64,000 nt of DNA, taken from contig JBAJFE010000026.1 in the NCBI GenBank assembly GCA_037903355.1, positions 2,542,001 through 2,606,000 of the forward strand, in the 5' to 3' direction. Under the pieces are notes generated by a model that was not told where the DNA came from, did no database searches, and worked only from the letters and a program-made list of their open reading frames with translations. A program made the position numbers and the translations under genes. The DNA is from Trichuris trichiura. Lineage: Eukaryota > Nematoda > Enoplea > Trichinellida > Trichuridae. Below, one piece after another: positions 44,660 to 56,575 of the stretch (position 1 is the stretch's first letter; each line of letters begins with the position of its first letter).

Positions 44660-44895
44660 AAGTAACGATGATATGCTCATGAAAACATCAAAATGAAGAA
44701 AAATTGCTTATTGTGATTAATTCACTTTTATTGGCTTCCTAACTGCCAATAAGTAGAGCAGGGTGGGGAACGTCCGGCTCGCGAAGCATTCCGTCCCACC
44801 CGCTGAGGCAACCGCACATGAATGCGAGAGTCAGTGAAATGTGACTGTGGGAGCTTATTTTCGAAATTGCGATACACTTGTTGTATCTGAATTGT
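44660..44895. other. 3' flank of FARSB
   Basis: Short spacer before the foldback. No gene. Confidence 0.4.
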
Positions 44896-45108
44896 AATGC
44901 AAAGGTTTTATTACGGAGTAGTTCCCGTTTTAATGCGCGTGAACTCCGGAGCTTTCGGGTCGACCGGGACCTGTCTTCAGCGGTTGTAATTTATGGGTAT
45001 AATATCCATAAATTACAACCGCTGAAGACAGGTCCCGGTCGACCCGAAAGCTCCGGAGTTTACGCGCATTAAAAACGGGAACTACTCCGTAATAAAACCT
45101 TTGCATTA
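44896..45108. repeat. 213-bp near-perfect foldback with two hammerhead-like cores
   Basis: The arms (44896-45000 and 45003-45108) are almost exactly complementary. Cores: minus 44952-44980 and plus 45022-45050, each reading CTGAAGA, CAGGTC, loop CCGGTC, GACCCG, AAAG. Immediately after is the self-complementary CTCCGGAG, which could be a minimal stem III. Outer arms end CCGTAATAAAACC. High arm identity implies a recent origin. Confidence 0.9.
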
Positions 45109-45841
45109 TGAAAATATACGGTCCCGTACGAAGAAATCACATCTGAATTGTAGTAATAACAGAAATCTTGCGTAACAAGCAGGGAGCAGGAGGCTAGCTA
45201 AGCCTTGCTGTCGGCTCTCTGTCGACAAACCGATGTCGTTAGTCTTCAGAGGCAACCAGTAGACGGCACTAGTGTGCGCGTCGGCAGCGTGGACCATTGG
45301 CCGCCTACCGACCCAAAGTATTGTTCTTATCTCCCTTATCGCTTTGTTCGAGGGATGATTTAAATTAACGTAAGTGCAAACAAAGCAGGCTATGTTTTTC
45401 GGTTGAGTATTTTGTGCGGCCCGCAAATGGTCTTATAAACATCTGAACAGCACGCGGCATCAAAAAGATTTTCCACCCCTCAAGTAGAGGATGTTTTTCT
45501 AGCACAGTTTCACTCATACGTGGTTTTGCCCGCTGTCAACGGCAGAAGTAAGATAAAGTATCCCAGTCGTTTCCACTTGACGAGAGTAAGCGCTGGCTGC
45601 GTTTTCATACTGTGCGCGTTCCTCCAGTCACACGTGGGCACAATGATGCTTCTACTATCGCAAAAACGTTTGCGATTCGTGTCAGAAGAGTTATTCCCTG
45701 CTTTGAGAGGTTAGCTATTCGTTATAATTACGATGAAGCACCCCATTTCACCATCGGAAAACTTTTACTGCACGAAGCTTTGAGAGCTAACCATGGGCTT
45801 TCCGCTGAGTGTAGCGCAGATACGGCTATTAGACAAAAGGC
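45109..45841. other. Repeat-flanking sequence without a supported gene
   Basis: The plus frame reading into the GAT array (from 45612) is an open-frame artefact of the microsatellite. I see no conserved protein. Confidence 0.4.
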
Positions 45842-46792
<951 letters not shown>

Positions 46793-47125
46793 ATGATTGA
46801 CCCGAAAGCTCCGGAGATTAAAGTTTCTTGTACATATAACGGGACATTCACTCCGTAATAAAGAAACTTCATCATGAAACTTACAGCCCCGAATCAACAC
46901 ATCATATCTTCAAAAGGCAACGATAGGACAAATTCACTGGTTAAAAGAAGAGTAGGGTCACGGCTTAAACGGAGACACTAATGCCAAGCCAACAGTTAGA
47001 GATGAAATAAAATATGGATAAAATAAAATGAACTCTTTCTATACAGAATGTGGGTCCCGTTTAAAAACTTTTTACTTACACCGGAGCTTTCGGGTCGATC
47101 GTGACTCGTCCTTAGCGGTCTGATC
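46793..47125. repeat. Penelope-like tail pieces next to the microsatellite
   Basis: GACCCGAAAGCTCCGGAG at 46799-46816 is the 3' half of the hammerhead-like core, with the CTGANGA half missing. A minus-strand decayed copy at 47087-47117 reads CTAAGGA ... GACCCGAAAG. 'ccgtaataaagaaacttcatcatga' (46854-46878) is the family tail. Confidence 0.7.
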
Positions 47126-47637
47126 CACTATTTAATAGATATCATATCTGCACGTCCTAGCTACGTCCTCTACGCCCTGCCTTTCCAACGGCCAGTTCGA
47201 CCTTCTGGACAGAGCGCAGCTTGCCGCGCGGCTCCTCTTCTGGTGTCAGATCCTAGAAAGATATAAAAGTTCAGTAAAGGAACCACTTTATTATTAATAA
47301 ACGATAAATTTTGAAGAAACCAATGTTTAACACAAGTTTCCTGCTGGTCCGCCAAGTATGGAGCGGGGGCTCATCTCCTGCCGCTTCAAGGGCCTGTTCG
47401 GCCTTCTGGACGGCGGTGTTGTGTGCCCGCGGCTCCACTCCCGGTGTTGGAGAGCAGAAAAATAAAAAATTTTACAAAATTTAAATGTTACATGGGTGGC
47501 TACAACCATAGGCTATCTATTGGGCAGGTCCATGTCGCCTCTCTTGTAAAAGGAAATCAGCTTGGACTGCAATCATTTTTTAAACTTTTTCGCAGCCAGA
47601 TAATTCTTAAAAGAACGAACAGACGGGGTGTCTTTTA
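47126..47637. repeat. Two diverged copies of a GC-rich segment
   Basis: 47160-47270 and 47365-47470 share blocks such as 'cggccttctggac', 'cgcggctcc' and 'ggtgt(t/c)gg', each followed by an AT-rich 'agaaa(g)ata(ta)aaa' tail. They are direct repeats of unknown origin. No gene. Confidence 0.45.
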
Positions 47638-48420
47638 ACAGGCTTAGGTTGTTTCGTAGTTGATCTGATTTACGGGTTTGGCCTGTTTGATGTATCTGTA
47701 AGTAAACTTCAAAGTGCCCTACCAACGGATGGATGAGCAAATTGTAAGAGAAAATACAGAACTATTTGTATACCGTACGTTTCGGAACTGCTCGTGTTCC
47801 GTCGTCAGCAGTGTTGGGGAGAAGGTGTTTATTCGGTAAGGGGTTTATATAGCGCATGGGTACAATGGGTGTTTGATTAGTTGGGTAGGGCGCAGCATTG
47901 GAATTTATTAATCGGCGCAGCCCATACTTCACTAACCTCCACGCCATTGTCACGATTGATAGTGGAGTTGCTCTGGATGTACAGAGCCTCCTTAATACGC
48001 CTAAGATGTAATAAGTTTTCGTGGCATATGATCTTCGGGTGCGGATCGAGTGTGCACCGAGATGCGTGCTCAACGATCACTGAGGCACTTATCGCGTTCT
48101 CCATGGCTTTTCGACGGTCCGTTGTCGGTGGACGCCCCGGGCCGGCGGCCCGTACCCCATTGAGTCTTCGTTCGGCGTTCTTGTATGTCAACACATTCTT
48201 CATGTGTTGGCCGAATCTCTTAAGTAAAGTGTTGCCCGTTTCTCCTGTGTAGGAGGCAGTTCCGAAACGTACGGTATACAAATTGTTCTGTATTTTCTCT
48301 TACAACTTGCTCATCCATCCGTTGGTAGGGCATTTTGAAGTTTACTTACAGATACATCCAACAGGCCAAACCCGTGAATCTGAAGATCTACTATGAAACT
48401 ATTCAAGCCTGTTAAAAGAC
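47638..48420 (-). mobile_element. Penelope-like element fragment with GIY-YIG domain between inverted tails
   Basis: Left arm 47638-47790 and right arm about 48253-48420 are inverted copies ('gtttggcctgtt(t/g)gatgtatctgtaagtaaacttcaaa' and its complement; 'ccatccgttggtagggca'). Between them a minus frame (47877-48281, 134 codons) encodes the C-terminal endonuclease: SYTGETGNTLLKRFGQH, VIVEHASRC, HLRRIKEALYIQ, TINRDNG. This is the GIY-YIG module of Penelope-like retroelements, with the second motif drifted to YTG. A hammerhead-like core lies at 47779-47808 (-): CTGACGA, CGGAAC, loop, GTTCCG, AAAC. The first residues of the frame come from tail sequence, so the join is a rearrangement. Confidence 0.85.
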
Positions 48421-48457
48421 ATCCTGTCTTTCGGAATAATAATAGTCCACGACCTCA

Positions 48458-48486
48458 CTGACGACGGAACTAGAGCGTTCCGAAAG
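48458..48486 (+). ncRNA. Hammerhead-ribozyme-like core
   Basis: CTGACGA, CGGAAC, loop TAGAGC, GTTCCG, AAAG, followed by a tail with 'ctcatccatccgttggtagagcagttg'. As in most copies, an unpaired C seems to sit between CTGACGA and the GGAAC/GTTCC stem if GAAA is kept intact. Confidence 0.5.
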
Positions 48487-48635
48487 CTTTGAACAATAAA
48501 ACAGTTGAGTGCGTTGATATCTGTACTTTTCTTAATAACGGCTCATCCATCCGTTGGTAGAGCAGTTGTTTAGTTTAATTACAGATAACAGCACAACGAA
48601 AAAACGGGAAAAGCCGTAGAAGACCTTACAACCAT

Positions 48636-48648
48636 GAGTAGTAGTAGT

Positions 48649-48727
<79 letters not shown>

Positions 48728-48750
48728 AAGAAGAAAAGTAATAATAATAC
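48636..48750 (+). repeat. Trinucleotide array at the end of a Penelope-like tail
   Basis: AGT repeats, then TAA/AAT (about 48652-48699), then pure AAG (about 48700-48735), then AAT. It directly follows the tail 'gccgtagaagaccttacaaccatg'. Confidence 0.95.
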
Positions 48751-49805
48751 AGGTTTGTAGCTATACACTTAACTGTGGCGCTTGGACCTTAGTTTCTCTT
48801 AAGTTGACCTGTTTTGACAATAAATTTTTGAATTTGTTGTTCGACTGCATTTAGTCCCTATGGCGAGTTTCAGAAAATAAGTAGTGGTACTTGCTATGTT
48901 CTCCCTTGATCAGCTGGGCCGTTTTTTTAAAACGGGGCTGACCAGGCGTTGGCTGTCATTAAATTGTGATTTAAATTTCATTATTCGGTGAAGTGAGCTT
49001 TGCCCTTCTATTTGTTCAGTTTGGTGTACTATAGAGGTAAAGCGATGCGTCTAAATTGGCACTGGTTCCAATAAGCGATACTGCTTTTTGATCATTGCCT
49101 CGACCTGTTTTTGCTCCGTTCATGTAGTGTAACTATTTGTTATTCTTTTTGGCGCTACATTTGATTTACTTTTTTGAAAAACTTTAATGCAAAACGTTCA
49201 TTAAGTAATGGACTTGCTTTCTGAAAGTACCAATTTTGGTATCACTTAGCCGAAAAAAATATGCCGGATTCGATTCAGGCAGCTGAATGTGATCGTGACA
49301 ATTCATGCGTTCATAAGTCACCAAGTTTCTTCTCTAAGCTGCACTAACTTCCCCTTTCACTTGTACGTTGGCGCATCTTACAATTAGTTTTGTCTCCTGG
49401 AGAAGAAACGTTTATGATCATGGTAATAAGACGAATGGAAAATTAGAAAAATTAATGTAGAGTCGTTCCGCGAATGTTCGCCGACTTAGCTTTTCGCTTA
49501 TGCAAATTATTATAGTGTTTATGATCTTTCGACATAAACTCTGTTTGTCTTGCATTATCATTTTGCTTGCAATCCTTTGCCAGGTATTAAATATTCTACG
49601 TTCGCTGTTTAATTGGCGCTTAATATTGTTTACCAGGAATAATTGTTTGCAGTCTACTTTGTGAATTTTTTTTAGGTGTTCTTCAATTGTTTTCTTAGTC
49701 ACAATCGTTGTAAATTTACAACTGTTCAATTCTTGTGCGCTGAATATTACTTGTGCATGAATTCACACATACCTGAAGGGTCCATTTGAACCCACTGAGA
49801 AAGCT
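48751..49805. other. Intergenic, upstream of the ankyrin/SOCS gene
   Basis: No supported gene; contains the likely promoter of the next gene. Confidence 0.4.
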
Positions 49806-50990
49806 ATGAGACTGGCAGAGGAAGCTATGTACCGATCAATCGTTAACGGCGACGTTCAGGGGGTGGAACAGTTGTTGACGAATCATCATGTTGATCCGGA
49901 TCTCCGTTATTATTCTTATAGTATTCCAGCTTTGAACTTCGCGATTATGCGTGAACAGCATGAAATAGCACGTATCTTTTTATTACATGGAGCAAGCGTC
50001 AATCAAACTGATTGCGAGCAGAGGAAATCTGCCTTACATTGTGCCGTTTCGACTCGCAATTTGGTAACAGTAAAAATGTTACTGCAAGAAAGGGCAAATC
50101 CCAATTTGAGGGATCTCAACGGCTCTACTCCAGTGCATCTTGCAGCCAGATTAGGTGCCTTTGACATATTCTTGGCTCTTTTAGATTCAGGTGGTAATGC
50201 GGAAGCTCGCGATGGAAATTGTAGAACGCCATTGTTGGTTGCGTGCACACACGGAAATTTGCAAATCATAAATTGCTTGTTGAATAAGAATGTTGATGTG
50301 ACAGTTCATGACTTCGATTACAATACGGCGCTTCATCTGTATAGACGTTTCCCTTTGTCGTTGTGTAAGAGACTTCTTTCTATGGGCGCTTGCGTTAACT
50401 CACTTAATTCTTTCGGCCAAAGCCCATTGTTCTTGTATGTTCATTGGTTGAGCACTGACGATTTTGGAAGCTCTGACATAGATTGTTACAGGTGCCTGTA
50501 TTGGTTGTTACTTAATGGTGCCGAGCCAAACCAGCTTTGTCTATATTATTTACGTTCTCCGCTGGCTGTAGCTATCTGCAATGAGGATGTTATAGCTGTT
50601 TCTATGTTGTTGAGCTTCGGTGCTGATCCACATTTAGTTGACAGCTTAGGACGAACGCCAGCATCACTTGCTGTTAGAACAAAGAATATCCAGATTTTAC
50701 AGCAACTTTACTACAATGGCATGAATGCAAATTTATGGACAGAGTACATCGCGCCAGCTAAGTGTGTAATGGATCAATGTAATACTCGTTCTGCGAGCGG
50801 CGCTCTGAATAAAGTTTTAACAGGTGAAGTTCAATGTGTTAGATCGTTACAATTTATCAGTGCATTAGCTCTTCGCAGAAGTCTGGATCGGAATGCTGAC
50901 AAAATTTTATTCGACTCTAATCTGCCGTTTCATATTAAAAATAAGTTAATATCACTAGCCTATTACGTTTTCTTCGCAATGACGCACTAA
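49806..50990 (+). CDS. Ankyrin-repeat, SOCS-box protein (ASB-like), intronless
   Basis: A single 394-aa ATG frame. About eight ankyrin repeats fill residues 8-310: ALNFAIMREQHEIARIFLLHGASVN, ALHCAVSTRNLVTVKMLLQERANPN, TPVHLAARLGAFDIFLALL, TPLLVACTHGNLQIINCLL, SPLAVAICNEDVIAVSMLLSFGADPH and TPASLAVRTKNIQILQQLYYNG are visible in part. The C-terminus (about 345-385) has a SOCS-box pattern: SLQFISALALRRSL, then LPFHIKNKLIS. ASB proteins recruit Elongin B/C and Cullin-5 through the SOCS box and use the ankyrin repeats to choose the target for ubiquitylation. The specific member and substrate cannot be told. A poly(A)-like AATAAA follows at about 51016. Confidence 0.88.
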   Translation: MRLAEEAMYRSIVNGDVQGVEQLLTNHHVDPDLRYYSYSIPALNFAIMREQHEIARIFLLHGASVNQTDCEQRKSALHCAVSTRNLVTVKMLLQERANPNLRDLNGSTPVHLAARLGAFDIFLALLDSGGNAEARDGNCRTPLLVACTHGNLQIINCLLNKNVDVTVHDFDYNTALHLYRRFPLSLCKRLLSMGACVNSLNSFGQSPLFLYVHWLSTDDFGSSDIDCYRCLYWLLLNGAEPNQLCLYYLRSPLAVAICNEDVIAVSMLLSFGADPHLVDSLGRTPASLAVRTKNIQILQQLYYNGMNANLWTEYIAPAKCVMDQCNTRSASGALNKVLTGEVQCVRSLQFISALALRRSLDRNADKILFDSNLPFHIKNKLISLAYYVFFAMTH

Positions 50991-53662
50991 ACATGTTTAG
51001 CAAAGAAAGTTTTACAATAAAGTTTTATTGACGAGATTGTGAAGCAAAATTTGAGCCTGTGTTCTCATGATCACTTCTGGAATGGTGGACGCACTTGAAA
51101 TATTAATATCGTAAATGACCTTTTTAACAGTCGTACCTTAACATACCCTGTTTTGAAAAATTTTGAATTTTGAACTGACATAATTGACTGAAACAAACAA
51201 CTAGTGCAATAAACTCTCAATGATTTGAGTCGTCGAAACGGCCAACGTTACAGTTCATATTGTCAGAGGATGAAAGTTACTGCACGGATGCTGTTAGTTT
51301 TTTAGTTGATGAATTTTGCTGCAGGAATAGGGCTTGCTTTTAATCATTATCTTCTTGCTAACAGTGAACTCCTTTGTTCTTATTTTGCATAAAATGCAAG
51401 CTTGAATTTTGCTTCAATGTTTATTTTCCTTTCTGATGCTGCTGCTTCTTATTCTTTTGCTCACCTCGACTGTCCTGCTTCTCTCACTCTCAAGTGTAAA
51501 CAAAAATTGTCGGACTCGGAATGAGTGTGATGCAATACTGCCAATGTTTTGATTGCCGGTCTGCTGTTAAGTCGTCATTTGCTAAACGCTACCGAATTTT
51601 GTCGAATAGTATCGAATATTTATTTGTCCAATGTATCATGGTTGATCTTCAGTTCACGGCTTTGGTCTGTTTGATGTATTTGGCTATACATCAAACAGAC
51701 CAAAGCTGTGAACCGAAGATTAACCATGAAACAACCAAAGCATGTTAAAAGACACCCCGTCTTTCGAAACTGTCCAATGTAATAATATTTTACGTCGTTT
51801 TGTTCATTTCCCATTTGTCGAGAGATGGGATTACGAAACAGGGCTTAACTTAGGCGTTACACTGCTGAAACGTCGTGAGTAGCTTTGTGGCGCTTGCTTT
51901 CCGATGAACCTTTTTGCCTTTCTGCAATGACCATTTATCTGATATGGTAAAACATTTAGCGATAGTTTAAATAAATTGTGAACTTTTTTCCAATAGACAC
52001 CCGATGGGTACTGTATACGGAACTAAAATCAAGTTCTGCTGGATCAAATAATAAGCAAGCGGGCAACCTAAGCTTAAGCAGAAAACCTAAGCAACTTCTT
52101 CCCTGCAACCGTACATGGCACGAGAATAAACCTGAAACAAAGAATGACTTTTGTTTAGGCTCCATACGGCTACTTACTTGATTCTATTTTAAGCTACTGT
52201 ATTAATAGGGCATCTAATGGAAAAGCCAAAACTGTTAACGGATTAAACCGCAACTGTTGGTTTTGTGCGTTGAGAGCTACTGACGCGGCAAACGGGGTGA
52301 AATGAACAGTAATTTTCAAAATGGTTATCTTTTATAAAAATCTCTTGTCGTCATGTGTGAAATCTTTTACTTGCAACTTCATGCTGCTCCCTAAAAAAGA
52401 CCGGATTGCGACAGCATGATAATTAAAATTTCGGCTGGAAATTCAACCATTTACGGACGAATTATGAAAAGTTTTGCAATAATATAAAATGTTGGCATGC
52501 TAATGCTTCGAACTGATTTTTACTTAGCTGTTGATAAATGGGTGACGCTGGGTGAATTGTAACAATTACCAGCTCACTAGCGTGTATATGATATTCTCAC
52601 CGTTTTGAAGCTACGAAAGCTTGCTTATCGTGAACAAATGTAGTACAAGCCAGTTTATCCATTATTTTTCTTCGCGTTGTCTTTTTCAAATCGATGAGAT
52701 AATTTGTTTTACGCAGAAGAGCATTTAAGTTACATTTATGTACTCTGACCGGTACTATAATTTTGCCGGCCAGCTTTTTTCTCTTTTCCCAAGCTTACAC
52801 CTAAACATAAGGCATACATTTTAGCTTAAGCTTAGCTAAAGATAAAACCGGATAGCCGACATGCTAGCCAGTAAGGTCAGAGCAGAATGGGCGCACATTC
52901 ATTAAAAAGAAACCTGCTTTACACAGACGGTTGAGCGCACAATCGACAAAATCTGTCTACCGATTGTACGTTCGCAATCCCAAATACTGACTAAAAAACT
53001 AGTCGAACATTTCAGCCAGAACATCTTATTCCAGTGAGTAATTCGCGCCTGTTTCAGTTTGCCGCAACTATATGTTTCGTAATCACATTTTTTCGTACTG
53101 CTCCATTACGTCATATCTTATTTATTAATTTTGAGAAGCGCCCATTGCCTCCTAGCGGCTTTGATCAAAAGAATACGCGGGTTGCTCGACTGTCCGAACT
53201 AATGCCCTATCGAACTGAGGACCAAATTAAGCTGACCATTCAGGTAAACCTGTGTACAGACGAGCAGAAGCTTTTGCGTAGGGAATGAGCAAACCGCAAA
53301 TAACAGCAATTTCTCCACGTGGCAAATATGCAGGTAGTAGCAAATCATAAACGTTAGCCGAAATGCAACCAGAGCAACTGAAACTGAAATAAAAGTAATT
53401 ACTGTTTTTGCCTTTCCTTGAAAAAGTCGTTGTGAGCACGGAGCAGCTTATTGAGTGGAATTGCTGGTAAGCTGTTTCGCCTTGCTAGAGTTAATCATTC
53501 TGGTTATTCGAGCATTCTCCTGTTCTGAGGCGGAATTACTTGTGATGCATGCGCACGTGCTAATCTGCTGTAAAGCGGAGATAGACAGTAATTTCGTAAA
53601 TGTGCTACTTTTGAAGCTGCTTTCCGTAATGATTCTTACGGACATGAAAAAACGGTCTAGAC
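50991..53662. other. Gene-poor region with one palindrome
   Basis: No firm gene. Plus frames at 51978-52181 and 53034-53288 are open but lack a proper ATG, known domains or partner exons. Confidence 0.3.
51638..51727. repeat. 90-bp palindrome, related to Penelope-like tails
   Basis: ATGGTTGATCTTCAGTTCAC... to its complement ...TTAACCAT, with the centre 'tttggctataca' near 51683. The 'tttggtctgtttgatgta' block resembles 'tttggcctgtt(t/g)gatgta' in the 47.6, 48.3 and 55.6 kb tails, and 'gttaaaagacacccc' follows as it does there. Confidence 0.8.
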
Positions 53663-54334
53663 CAGGGGTGGGGAACCTTTCCGGTGCCGGGAGCCGTTTA
53701 GACGTTTAGAAGACCGTTCTCAGGCCGTATAGAATACTTAAACGAAAAACGGTCTGCTTTATTTGCACGTATGTTTATTAAGTCACCCCTAAAGGTATGC
53801 TTGGAACTGATTTTCCCTGGTGAGGCGTGCGATGTTAGCTCCTTCTGATGACGCTGCTACTCGCAGCTGGTTCACTAGATTTTTGTCCGTGAGTCTGGTG
53901 CGCAGACGACTCTTTGCGATGGTAAGTTCTGAAAAGAACTGGTCGCAGCAAAAGGTTGTTCCGAACACGGATGCGTATTTCAAAGTGTGTCTCCTCAAAG
54001 CGGGAAATTCATCGTTGCCTATGTAACGCTTATAGAACACAAGCAGCGGGAAGTTGTTGTATTTAGCTTTGAGCTCATCATCGCGTTGCTGCTGAATGAT
54101 CTCGTGCTGCAGTACATTGGGTACATCAGCTAGTTCTACATTGAATGGAATGGCGGAGATGTTCAGCTGCATCTGTCTACTTTTCACATCGTTGTATCTT
54201 TCGCTAAACGCTTCAAGTAGTTTCGCATATTCACTGGCACTAAACCTGACGATAACGTCCGTCCCGTTGTGCCGATAACAACCATTTATTACGCTGTAGA
54301 GTCGCAGATTACGCTTTGAAGCAGCCGCCTCCAC
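53663..54334 (-). pseudogene. hAT transposase C-terminal fragment with one terminal repeat
   Basis: A 181-aa minus frame (53789-54334) ends with the hAT dimerisation region: FPALRRHTLKYASVFGTTFCCDQFFSELTIAKSRLR...LTDKNLVNQLRVA, close to ZBED5/GTF2IRD2-like hAT proteins. The 3' end is CAGGGGTGGGGAACCTTT at 53663, a typical hAT terminal repeat. The BED finger and the catalytic N-terminal two thirds are missing, so it is dead. Confidence 0.85.
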
Positions 54335-55036
54335 TTCCGGCGCCCTCGTAGCATACTAGACCCGATTTACCCAGTCTACCAAGGCACGCCGCAGCTCGGG
54401 CAGTTGACCTCCGATGTTTTTCACAAATTGCTAGACGAGGTCTCAGCTTGAACACCCGCACACCCCATTGTGTTTCCCGTACCTTCAATGTGTAACAGAG
54501 CGCAGAGGAAGCGGTTTATTGACAAGTCACAGTACAAGCACTCACAAGCACACCCAGCTCTCTCGCTCTCGCGACCACTCACTGCTACCGACTCTCTTCT
54601 ATTCTCAGGTCCGTCATCGCGGCGTGCGTTACATCTTAGGAACGTTACAAATGCATGCGCACCTGCTTGATTCCCCCACCATCGCTCTTCCCTACAGGTC
54701 ACTAAACGCATCAGTGACACTTGGAGACGTTATTACGTAGCAGTGTAGCAAAATTCTTCGGCGTTAATCCGTTACACCGATAACCGGGTCACTGCATGAG
54801 CCTATTACGTTGCCGTTTAGCAGAATTCTTCTGCGCTAATCCGTTTATACTGATAACCGGGTCACTGCATGTGCCACTGATGCTCCATTATGCCGGCGCG
54901 CCAACAACTCAGCACGTGTTCACTAAACCTGACGATAACGTCCCTCCCGTTGTGCCGGTAATAACAATTTATTACGCGGTAGAGTCGCAGATTATGCTTT
55001 GATACTGCCGCCGCAACTTCCGATGGGGAGACAACA
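54335..55036. repeat. Repeat block A (diverged copy at 57530-58045)
   Basis: Segments 54366-54480 and 54640-55020 recur at 57530-57660 and 57650-58030 with the same order ('ctaccaaggcacgcc', 'gctagacgaggtctcagcttgaacacc', 'catcagtgacacttggagacgttattacg'). Each block holds two tandem copies of a roughly 70-bp unit ending 'aaccgggtcactgcatg' (here about 54730-54870). A partial second copy of the hAT coding segment (54862-55050, -) is included. Confidence 0.7.
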
Positions 55037-55462
55037 TCAGATACCCGCAAATCTTTCCAGCAGCTTCTGCTTCAAGTGTTCGTAAGGGTGGTTGCCTTGA
55101 GGTTCCAAGAGGTCCTCTACCTCTGATGCCACGGTCTTGTTTAGTGAGGCTATGGTATGATGGAATTTCGTCGACGAGGCGGTGATGCGGTTAAGAAAGA
55201 ACTGCGCTTCCGCCTGCGCAAACCACAGCTTGGCGTTGTGCGGCCAAAAGATGGGCAGCTTGACCGCGTCCGCTGCCGTTACAGGCGGATTGGCTGTATG
55301 GGAGGAGTCCATGAGTGAACGGGTCACCAAATGTAGCGGATCGGAACAGACGAACTACAGCGCGGCTTTTACTTGCACAACTTTCCACACACTTCAGAAT
55401 ACTGTATCCCGTCCAAGATCCACGGGTAAACGTATGGTACGATATTTTGTCGCTCCGCTACA
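55037..55462 (-). mobile_element. LTR retrotransposon fragment A: 131-bp LTR plus gag start
   Basis: The LTR 55332-55462 has perfect 9-bp inverted ends (TGTAGCGGA / TCCGCTACA). On the minus strand it is followed by a short primer-binding-like stretch (TTTGGTGACCCG) and a gag frame (55037-55330): KLPIFWPHNAKLWFAQAEAQF, then VASEVEDLL and HPYEHLKQKLLERF, as in Ty3/gypsy (mag-like) capsid proteins. Truncated after about 97 codons. Confidence 0.8.
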
Positions 55463-56436
55463 GTGGAAATTATTTCGGTACGCTTAATTTAACCCTACTT
55501 GGTATTCCACTTCTAGCATCTATTAAACGTGAACCCCTTGAACAGCGGCGCGGAAATGTTTTGTGCAATATCACGTTTCAAAGGACAGGATGTCTTTTAA
55601 CTGGCTTGAGTTGTTTCACAGTAGATCTTCAGATTCATGGGTTTGGCCTGTTGGATGTATCTGTAAGTAAACTTCAAATACACATTGTTCTGTACTTTCT
55701 CTTACAATTTGCTCATCCATCCGTTGGTAGGGCACTTTGAAGTTTACTTACAGATACATCCAACAGGCCAAACCCGTGAATCTGAAGATCTACTATGAAA
55801 TGTAACGTTAGCGAGAAAAAAGAAACAACAGACTAAAAAACGTAGTGGCGAACAACGAGCGACTGAGACCATGTTTTGTACTACTTTTTCTGATGAGTTG
55901 TTTCTTTCCTTTTCATTAATGTGACACTGCCTTGCAAGTTTCCGTGCTACTTTGCCAACACTCCGCGTTTAAAACATTTCTTCGAGGCCACAAGTAGAAC
56001 AACAAGTACCCCCAAAGTTAACTTTGCTGAAATTATCGTAGTATTTAAATAGCTATGCTTGTTACGCGCGTAAAGTGCTATTCCCGTGTCCTTGGGAAAC
56101 ATTCCCGGCCTTCCACTTGCGAGAAAGCAATGCTCGTATTTGCTTACCTGCGCACTTAGTTACTGTATTGTTCTGCTTACTGTGGGCAAAAAGTTCGCCG
56201 AAGTTGTTGAAGAACTCTTTTCATTGCCAGCTTAAGTCCGTTCGTGTGTACTGCTCACTTATGGGCAATATAAAGAACGGATCTTGGCCTGCTGCGTAAG
56301 CACCAACGGTGCGGCACTCGTAAGTTCCTCTTTTTCTATTCTCAAGGTAGCGAGCGCTTACGGTTGCCTTATTCGGTAACTTTTCAAGCTTTTGCCTCCA
56401 ATAGTCTATACCATAGTTTCTCACCTTTTTTGCTTC
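55463..56436. repeat. Penelope-like inverted tails and flanking non-coding DNA
   Basis: 55616-55676 and 55737-55800 are inverted copies of the tail seen at 47638 and 48420 ('agatcttcagattca(t/c)gggtttggcctgttggatg'), with 'gctcatccatccgttggtaggg' between. The rest (55801-56436) has no supported gene. Confidence 0.75.
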
Positions 56437-56575
56437 AGGGCTCACCAGGGCCCCCCTAGGCCTGGTCACGGCCCACCAGGGCCCCCTCCAAGGCTTCCCT
56501 GGCTTCCAAGGCCCCCCTAAAATCTCCCAGGGCCTCCCAGGGGGCCCCAGGGCCCACGTTGAGAAACACTGGTCT
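56437..56575. repeat. hAT-type terminal repeat remnant, C-rich
   Basis: On the minus strand, CCAGTGTTTCTCAACGTGGGCCC at 56553-56575 is a hAT-like end followed by a run of G-rich GGCCCC repeats, as in common non-autonomous hAT elements. Confidence 0.5.
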
